Both the position numbers and the translations under genes were made by a program. DNA of 64,000 nt. It comes from VAZQ01 sp036522235. GTDB taxonomy: Bacteria > Pseudomonadota > Alphaproteobacteria > Rhizobiales > Xanthobacteraceae. The notes below the pieces were generated by a model. The model was not told where the DNA came from and did no database searches. It was given only the letters and a program-made list of their open reading frames with translations. Of this stretch, positions 58,964-64,000 are shown piece after piece; the stretch's first letter is position 1; every line of letters begins with the position of its first letter. The stretch covers positions 8,019-72,018 of the forward strand of contig DATDGG010000191.1 in assembly GCA_036522235.1 (NCBI GenBank), written 5' to 3'.

Positions 58964-58980
58964 TTAGGATACTTACTAAC
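58964..58980. promoter_or_regulatory. TTAG-N8-CTAA operator-like site in the ech/aldolase divergent region
   Basis: TTAGGATACTTACTAAC contains a perfect TTAG-N8-CTAA palindrome, extended by G and C outside. It sits between the two divergent genes, 87 bases before the aldolase start, and is nearly the same as the minus-strand site at 48443-48459. Confidence 0.5.
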
Positions 58981-59066
58981 GAATTTCATCGTCTCGATGC
59001 TGCGAAAAGCTGCGCGCCGAACCGAGGTTGGACGACGTGGCTTCTCGGCCGCCAAGGAAAAGCGCC

Positions 59067-59885
59067 ATGCTTCGTCAAATGATTGCAGTGAAAATGCTGT
59101 CAGCGGGTCTTGGACTCGCCAGCGCCTGTATCGCGGCCCAGGCGCAGACGATCACGGCGACAGATTCGAACGAGAGCAGAATTGAGGATATCATCACCGC
59201 CAGTCACATTCTCGCCAATGAGGGCATACTCGACAGTTTCGGGCATGTGACGGTGCGTTCCGCAACCGACCCTAGCCACTTCTTCATGCCGAGGGCGATG
59301 CCCCCCGCGCTTGTGTCACGGGCCGATATTGTCGAGCTGGACCTCGATTGTAAGCCGGTGATGCCGAACGCGCCGCGGCTGAACGGCGAACGCTACATCC
59401 ACTGCGAGGTCTATAAGGCGCGCGCGGATGTCCAATCCGTCATTCATACGCATGACCTGGCGGTGATCCCCTTCGGCCTGACGGGCACGCCACTGCGGCC
59501 GGTGATCGCTCAGGCCGGCTTCTTGCCCAAAGAGACCCCGCTGTTCGAAGTTCGTGAGACGTATGGCTCGGCCACCGAACGCGGGATGCTGGTCCTCAAT
59601 TCGGCGCTCGGAAAAGCATTGTCCGCGAAGCTGGCGAATAATCCGATCGTGCTGATGCGGGGGCATGGCGAGACGGTTGTCGGGCGCTCGGCAAAAGAGG
59701 CCACTGTCCGCACGCTGTACACCAATATCGACGCTCGCGCCCAAGCTGCCGCGATGACGCTGAGTTCCAAATTTGTCGTCCTGGACGATGCCGAGCTGGC
59801 AGCCGTCGACAAGGAAGAGAGGCCCGATCGGCCATGGGAAAACTACAAACAGCGCATGTTGAAAGCGCAAGGGACGTTGCGTTGA
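59067..59885 (+). CDS. Class II aldolase-family protein with signal peptide (copy 2)
   Basis: Protein of 272 residues. A signal peptide (AVKMLSAGLGLASACIAAQAQ) precedes the same class II aldolase domain as at 48490, with zinc ligands VIHTHDLAV and LMRGHGETVVG. The central 190 residues differ from copy 1 at only about seven positions, while the signal peptides and C-terminal tails differ clearly. The ATG at 59067 follows AAGGA. It is divergent from ech. The substrate and the reason for export are unknown. Confidence 0.87.
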   Translation: MLRQMIAVKMLSAGLGLASACIAAQAQTITATDSNESRIEDIITASHILANEGILDSFGHVTVRSATDPSHFFMPRAMPPALVSRADIVELDLDCKPVMPNAPRLNGERYIHCEVYKARADVQSVIHTHDLAVIPFGLTGTPLRPVIAQAGFLPKETPLFEVRETYGSATERGMLVLNSALGKALSAKLANNPIVLMRGHGETVVGRSAKEATVRTLYTNIDARAQAAAMTLSSKFVVLDDAELAAVDKEERPDRPWENYKQRMLKAQGTLR

Positions 59886-59971
59886 ACGCAACCTGAGGGG
59901 AGGAGCTCATGTTTGATCGAACCTTCTTCTACGCATCGGTCTGGGCGTGCGGACTGCCCCGTGGTCGAATA

Positions 59972-59984
59972 ATTGTCTTACGAT
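59972..59984. promoter_or_regulatory. GntR-type operator-like site 1
   Basis: ATTGTCTTACGAT fits the GntR/FadR-type pattern tnGTnnnACna. It lies before the VOC-GlcG-GntR-aconitase-like operon and differs at one position from the reverse complement of the site at 60067. Confidence 0.5.
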
Positions 59985-60066
59985 TACTCGGCAGCCAACT
60001 GTCGTTTGCCCGATGTTGCGGGCAAAAATGACGTACCGTCGGGCCCACGGCGGCCAGATTTTGCTT

Positions 60067-60079
60067 ATTGTAAGACAAT
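60067..60079. promoter_or_regulatory. GntR-type operator-like site 2
   Basis: ATTGTAAGACAAT is a perfect palindrome around a central AAG (ATTGT-N3-ACAAT), the form bound by FCD-type GntR regulators. It lies 94 bases before the VOC start; such a regulator is encoded at 61116. A pair 95 bases apart could support looping or control of two promoters. Confidence 0.58.
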
Positions 60080-60160
60080 CGTATTGACGGCAGCACGGCA
60101 TTGCCAGATAATCGCGGCCTTAAATCCCGCGTCAAAAACCTGCGCCAGGAGGAGACGTCA

Positions 60161-60598
60161 ATGGCAGGCAAGCTTCGGCATCTGGGGATCGCGAGCTCGG
60201 ATCCGTGGAAGACGGCCGACTTCTACGTCAAGGCTTTCGGCATGCGCAAAATCGGCGAAATCAATCCGAATCATGTCGGCGCGGCCGGCGTGTATCTGAC
60301 CGACGGCGTGATGAACATCACGATCATCAAGTTCAAGACGGACGAATACGCCGGTGAGGATTTCGGCAAGGATTTCACCGGACTGCACCACATCGGCTTT
60401 GAAGTCGAGGATCACGAAAACGCACGCGCCACGATCGAGGGCGCGGGCGGCAAATACATGTGGGATGGGGGCCTCGATCACAAGAAATATCGCGACGTCG
60501 ACAATCTGATCTTCGAAGTGACGGCCGAGGGATTCGCTACCGAACCGAGCAAGGCCGCCGCTGTCAACACGGGCGGCGCACCGAAAGCAAAGGGCTGA
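60161..60598 (+). CDS. VOC (glyoxalase/dioxygenase) family protein
   Basis: Protein of 145 residues. LRHLGIASSDPWKTADFYVKAFGMRKIGE and HHIGFEVEDHENARATIEGAGGKYM show the two beta-alpha-beta-beta-beta modules of the vicinal oxygen chelate fold. Metal ligands could be His6 of the first module, the His of the HHIGF block and Glu in NLIFEVTAEG. AGGAGGAG precedes the ATG. It is the first gene of the GntR-linked operon; its reaction is unknown. Confidence 0.85.
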   Translation: MAGKLRHLGIASSDPWKTADFYVKAFGMRKIGEINPNHVGAAGVYLTDGVMNITIIKFKTDEYAGEDFGKDFTGLHHIGFEVEDHENARATIEGAGGKYMWDGGLDHKKYRDVDNLIFEVTAEGFATEPSKAAAVNTGGAPKAKG

Positions 60599-60674
60599 CG
60601 CGTCGGAGGAGGCGGAGCCATGCACATGGTCGAGCTTCTGGCCGCATGGAACAAAGAGAGTATCGAAAGAAGAC

Positions 60675-61103
60675 ATGGATCTGGTAACCGCCAACAGGAT
60701 CATCGAGACCGCCATCCACGTCGCGCGCCGTGAAGGTCATTTGCCGCTCACGGTCTGCGTGGTCGATAGCGGGGGCCACATGGTCGCGGCGCAGCGCGAA
60801 GACAACAGCAGCACGTTCCGCTTCGAAATTGCTTTCGGCAAAGCTTGGACCTGCATTGCGCTCGGCCACTCAACCCATTTCGTGGAGAAGACCATGACAA
60901 AGAACCGGCCCCACTTCGTCGGTTCTCTTGCCGCGGCCTCGGGCGGGAAATTCATTCCAGCCTTGGGCGGCGTGCTCATCCGCGATCGCGAAACGGGCAA
61001 GATCGTCGGGGCACTCGGCGTCACCGGCGATTCCGGCGAGAACGATGAGAAGGTGGCCGTCGAGGCCATCGAGCATTGCGGGTTCAGGGCCGATCTGAGC
61101 TAG
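60675..61103 (+). CDS. GlcG/HbpS-family protein
   Basis: Protein of 142 residues. MDLVTANRIIETAIHVARREGHLPLTVCVVDSGGHMVAAQREDN and GGVLIRDRETGKIVGALGVTGDSGENDEKVAVEAI are the DUF336/GlcG blocks. It lies between the VOC and GntR genes. It is only distantly related to the other family member at 48006. Confidence 0.87.
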   Translation: MDLVTANRIIETAIHVARREGHLPLTVCVVDSGGHMVAAQREDNSSTFRFEIAFGKAWTCIALGHSTHFVEKTMTKNRPHFVGSLAAASGGKFIPALGGVLIRDRETGKIVGALGVTGDSGENDEKVAVEAIEHCGFRADLS

Positions 61104-61115
61104 TGGGAGAACGAC

Positions 61116-61937
61116 ATGGCTACCGGAAGCGAGCTGCAAAAACGCCATGCAACGCGCGCTCAGCGTACGCGTATTCAGCCGCCGCCGTCGAAGCTGCCGC
61201 GTGCGGGCGACAGATCTGCCCCCGCGCCGCGCGACCCTACGCCGGTCAGAGCTCAGCTTGCCCAGACGTTGCGTGCTCTGGTCACGGATGGCGTCTACAA
61301 AGCCGGTGATCGCATGACCGAGCGCGAGCTGTGCGAACGGCTCGGCGTGAGCCGGCCGTCGTTGCGCGAGGCGTTACGTCAGCTCGAGGCCGAGGGCCTC
61401 GTCGACATTCTTCCCAACCGCGGCCCGGTTGTGAGGATGGTGACGCTTTCCGACGTGCTCGAGCTTTGGGAAGTGCGTACGGCGCTTGAAACGCTGATCG
61501 CGCGGCGTATTGCCACCCACGGCACGCATCGCCAGGTCGAGGTGCTGGAGAAAGCGATCCACGATTTCGACGCGGCGCTTCAATCCGAGGATGTCGGCTT
61601 CATCAAGTCGACCAAGGCGGCATTCTTTGAGGCGTTTGCCGCAGGGGCGAACAGCGCGATCCTGACGGGGTATTTCCGGCAGGTGAATGCCCGCTTGAGC
61701 TTCCTCTGGTCGTCCTCCTTGATGTTCCCCGGACGTCCCGCCGAGAGCATCAGCGAGCTTTTCGCTCTGCTCGCCGCGATCAAGAATCGCAATCCTGCCG
61801 CCGCCGAGGCCGCCGTTCTGCTGCATATCGAGCACGGCAAGGCAATCGCCATGTACGGGCTTCGCGTTTTTGAAGAATCGCGGCGCATCGCCCCGGCCGG
61901 CCGAAGCCGGCGACCAGCACCCGAGGCAAAGCAATGA
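61116..61937 (+). CDS. GntR-family transcriptional regulator (FCD type)
   Basis: Regulator of 273 residues. After a basic, probably disordered N-terminal 45 residues comes the winged helix: VYKAGDRMTERELCERLGVSRPSLREALRQLEAEGLVDILPNRGPVV. A helical FCD ligand-binding domain follows (LWEVRTALETLIARRIA ... HIEHGKAI). It probably binds the ATTGT-N3-ACAAT sites before the operon and responds to a carboxylate. Its stop overlaps the next start (ATGA). Confidence 0.9.
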   Translation: MATGSELQKRHATRAQRTRIQPPPSKLPRAGDRSAPAPRDPTPVRAQLAQTLRALVTDGVYKAGDRMTERELCERLGVSRPSLREALRQLEAEGLVDILPNRGPVVRMVTLSDVLELWEVRTALETLIARRIATHGTHRQVEVLEKAIHDFDAALQSEDVGFIKSTKAAFFEAFAAGANSAILTGYFRQVNARLSFLWSSSLMFPGRPAESISELFALLAAIKNRNPAAAEAAVLLHIEHGKAIAMYGLRVFEESRRIAPAGRSRRPAPEAKQ

Positions 61938-63211
61938 GCACCACTGCAAGCGAGACGATGACCGCGGCGCAGAAGGTGCTCGCACGCGCGTGCGGTCGGT
62001 CCTACGTGGCGGTCGGGGAAGTGATTCATCCGGACCCGGAGCTGGTCATCATCCATGATGGCTTCGTCGAATCGGCGCATGCCGAGCTGAGCAATCTGGG
62101 CTACGGCCGAGTCTATCGTCCGGACCGGGTCATGTTCGTGACCGACCACGAAGTTTCCTATGCGTCACAGCGCGCGCTGCAGCGCGGCAGGAACATCCGG
62201 CGGATCGCGCGCGAATGGAACGTCGGCCATTTCTTCGACGTTGGCCGCGGCGGACACGGCCACATCTACCCGATGGAGGCAGGCTTCGTCCGCCCGGGCA
62301 TGTTCCTGTTCGCGTACGACATGCACTGCACCAATTTCGGCGCGGTTGGAGCCCTGGCGATCGGGGCCGGCGCCGAAATCACGACGGTTCTCGCCACCGG
62401 TACGCTGTGGACAGAAGTTCCGGAAAGCGTGCGGGTAGAATTGCGTGGGGCGTTGCGGCCTGGCGCCCACGCGCGGGACGTCGGGTTCCTCCTGTCGAAA
62501 GGATTTGGTCAGGGCACCTGGAAGGTCGATCACGACAACCGCGTGATCGAGTTCGGCGGGTCCGGCTTGGGCGATTTCGATCTCGCCTCCCGCGTCGCGC
62601 TGTGCAATACGCTCACGGAGATCGGTGTTGCCAACGTGCTGTTCGCCTCGCCGCCGCCCGGCATCCAGGTTTCGGAGGCGGCGGACTTCATCAGCGATTC
62701 CGGAGCGGCCTACGCTGGCTGTGTCGATCTGGATCTCGGCAACATCAAGCCGCAGGTGGCGCTGCCGGGCGCACCGGATCGTGCCGTTGAAATCGACACC
62801 GTCGTCGGCACGCCGGTTGATCACGCCTTCGTCGGCGCCTGTGGATCGAGCATGTATGAGGACTTTGCTGCCGCGGCATCCTTCGTGCGCGGTCGCCGGG
62901 TTGCCGATCGGGTCCGCATGTTCATCGTGCCGGGGACGAACGCGATCGCGCAGCGGCTTGCGGATGAAGGCATCATGCAGACATTCATTGAAGCCGGCGC
63001 AACCGTGCTGCCGCCCGGGTGCGGGCCGTGTGCTGGCGGGGCGATGGCTCCGCTCGGATCGGGAGAGGTGTCGATCTCGACCGCGGCGACCAATCACTCG
63101 GGACGTTTTGGCGCAAAGGATGGAGAGGTGTATCTCGGCAGTCCGCTCACCGTCGCGGCCTCGGCTGTCGCCGGCAAGCTGACCGACCCCCGTGACTTCT
63201 TAGGGCACTAG
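61934..63211 (+). CDS. Aconitase-family dehydratase/isomerase, large subunit (LeuC-like)
   Basis: Protein of 425 residues of the LeuC/HacA group. MTAAQKVLARACGR at the N-terminus, VTDHEVSYA, GHGHIYPMEAGFVRPGMFLFAYDMHCTNFGAVGALAIGAG and GTPVDHAFVGACGSSMYEDF are visible. The cluster Cys lie in GACGS and PPGCGPCAGG. It pairs with the small subunit that follows. The context (BKACE, GntR, no leu genes) argues for a catabolic hydroxyacid isomerase, not leucine synthesis. Confidence 0.88.
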   Translation: MSTTASETMTAAQKVLARACGRSYVAVGEVIHPDPELVIIHDGFVESAHAELSNLGYGRVYRPDRVMFVTDHEVSYASQRALQRGRNIRRIAREWNVGHFFDVGRGGHGHIYPMEAGFVRPGMFLFAYDMHCTNFGAVGALAIGAGAEITTVLATGTLWTEVPESVRVELRGALRPGAHARDVGFLLSKGFGQGTWKVDHDNRVIEFGGSGLGDFDLASRVALCNTLTEIGVANVLFASPPPGIQVSEAADFISDSGAAYAGCVDLDLGNIKPQVALPGAPDRAVEIDTVVGTPVDHAFVGACGSSMYEDFAAAASFVRGRRVADRVRMFIVPGTNAIAQRLADEGIMQTFIEAGATVLPPGCGPCAGGAMAPLGSGEVSISTAATNHSGRFGAKDGEVYLGSPLTVAASAVAGKLTDPRDFLGH

Positions 63212-63222
63212 GAGCGGGTGCG

Positions 63223-63771
63223 ATGCAATTCAGGAAGCGAGGTACGTGTCACGTTTTCGGCGAGGACATTCCTCTCGACGAAGGCGTGATGGCGTTCAAA
63301 TTCGCCATCGAGCGGGTCATGGATCCCAAGCTGCTCATCCCGCATCTGTTCGAGCAAATCGATGCCGACTTTGCAGCGCGCGTGAAGCAAGGCGATATCA
63401 TCGTCGCCGGCAGGAACTTCGGTCACGGCAAGCCGCACATCCAAGGCTTCATTGCCCTGGCCGCGCTTGAGGCGGGCGTGCTCTGCCAGTCAATGCCGCA
63501 CAAGTCGCTGCGCCGCGCGATGGCGGCAGGATTGCCCGTGCTGACCGGCTGTACGGGATGCACGCAATTAGCGACCAACGGTGACGTGCTCGATGTCGAT
63601 TTCGACAGCGGCGAAGCGCGCAATATCACGACCGGCGCTTCGGCCCGGTTTCCTCCACTGCCTTCGATCCTCCGGGACATTCTCGCCAACGGGGGCAGCG
63701 CGGGCAGCTTGCGCGCTTGGCTGCAGGCGCATCCCGAGCTGGCCGCCGGCCCCGTCGTCCCGGCCGCTTGA
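63223..63771 (+). CDS. Aconitase-family dehydratase/isomerase, small subunit (LeuD-like)
   Basis: Protein of 182 residues with the swivelling-domain features of LeuD: DIIVAGRNFGHGKPHIQGFIALAALEAGVLCQSM. The usual 'GxNFGxGSSREHA' loop is here GRNFGHGKPHIQG, so the substrate-binding SSRE residues are replaced. It starts 11 bases after the large subunit. Confidence 0.85.
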   Translation: MQFRKRGTCHVFGEDIPLDEGVMAFKFAIERVMDPKLLIPHLFEQIDADFAARVKQGDIIVAGRNFGHGKPHIQGFIALAALEAGVLCQSMPHKSLRRAMAAGLPVLTGCTGCTQLATNGDVLDVDFDSGEARNITTGASARFPPLPSILRDILANGGSAGSLRAWLQAHPELAAGPVVPAA

Positions 63772-63806
63772 ACAAAGAAAACTGAGCATACGGTGGGTGA
63801 GCGACT

Positions 63807-64000
63807 ATGAGCGCGTCGTCGGGCACGGCCGGTAGTCCGGTTATGATCATGGTGGCGCCGAACGGCGCTCGCGCCCTGAAGAAGGACAACCCGGCCATAC
63901 CAATTTCGCCCAAGGAAATCGCGGAAGAGGTCGTTCGCTGCGCGGGCGTCGGTGCCTCGATCGCCCATATTCACGCACGCCAGCCGGATGGGAGCCCGAC
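63807..64000 (+). CDS. BKACE-family (DUF849) beta-keto acid cleavage enzyme, 3' end outside window
   Basis: The first 64 residues of a protein starting MSASSGTAGSPVMIMVAPNGA, with ISPKEIAEEVVRCAGVGASIAHIHARQPDG. The HIHAR motif is the zinc-binding HxH region of the BKACE family (HLHVRD-like), which condenses a beta-keto acid with acetyl-CoA. The gene runs past the window end. It is probably the next enzyme of the aconitase-like operon. Confidence 0.8.
   Translation, partial: MSASSGTAGSPVMIMVAPNGARALKKDNPAIPISPKEIAEEVVRCAGVGASIAHIHARQPDGSP

Noticed and set aside
1..64000. CRISPR arrays, insertion sequences, prophage genes and rRNA
   Set aside because: I looked for regularly spaced repeats, transposase motifs, phage structural genes and rRNA segments and found none.

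Overview
The window is GC-rich chromosomal DNA (start codons ATG, GTG and TTG, many 4-base stop/start overlaps). The gene content suggests an alphaproteobacterium of the Hyphomicrobiales (Bradyrhizobium/Xanthobacteraceae-like), and a methylotroph or facultative methylotroph. This placement is inferred from gene families and gene order; no rRNA marker is present.

Layout. (1) 1-8.3 kb: the distal part of a type II secretion operon, gspG (cut by the window edge)-H-I-J-K-L-M-N/C-like-D-O, all on the plus strand. (2) 8.3-14.1 kb: glutathione-dependent formaldehyde dehydrogenase, a PaaI thioesterase, tRNA-Arg(TCG), an AraC regulator, a secreted barrel-like protein and an exported metallo-beta-lactamase-fold protein. 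(3) 14.2-28.6 kb: the tetrahydromethanopterin (H4MPT)/methylofuran C1 cluster. The minus-strand arm carries mptG-like, mtdB, orf5-like ATP-grasp, mch, RimK-like ligase, CitG-like and fae. The plus-strand arm carries a pterin dehydratase, fhcB-A-D-C and a folP-type dihydropteroate synthase. (4) 28.6-30.7 kb: two small exported proteins and a HAD phosphatase. (5) 31-36.6 kb: an outer-membrane barrel protein, a small exported protein, then xoxF-xoxG-xoxJ (lanthanide-type methanol dehydrogenase, its cytochrome c and its periplasmic partner). (6) 36.6-41.2 kb: a five-gene 'PQQ-dependent alcohol dehydrogenase system' ABC cluster on the minus strand. (7) 41.4-45.8 kb: cofactor genes, namely a three-domain MfnB-FolB-kinase fusion, a DmrB-like flavoprotein, a dihydropteroate-synthase-like protein and a DUF447 protein. 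(8) 47-64 kb: catabolic genes. The minus strand carries a hydroxycinnamate (feruloyl/coumaroyl-CoA) pathway, a MarR regulator, a lyase, a TctCBA transporter, a signal-peptide-bearing class II aldolase, a GlcG-like protein and a racemase. The plus strand carries a second near-identical aldolase, VOC and GlcG-like proteins, a GntR regulator, an aconitase-like pair and a BKACE enzyme cut by the window end.

How it fits together. XoxF/XoxG/XoxJ oxidise methanol in the periplasm to formaldehyde (or on to formate). Cytoplasmic formaldehyde is taken up by Fae-MtdB-Mch-Fhc through H4MPT and methylofuran, or by the glutathione route (FrmA). The surrounding genes make the two cofactors.

The most interesting observation is a roughly 118-nt element present twice in the same orientation: 5' of the outer-membrane protein gene (30905-31022) and 5' of xoxF (32976-33093). 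Both copies fold into the same closing stem plus two hairpins. Stem positions differ between copies in a pairing-preserving way, while unpaired blocks are conserved. This looks like a structured cis-regulatory RNA (riboswitch-like) shared by xoxF and a possible partner porin. I know of no described family that it matches, but I could not search.
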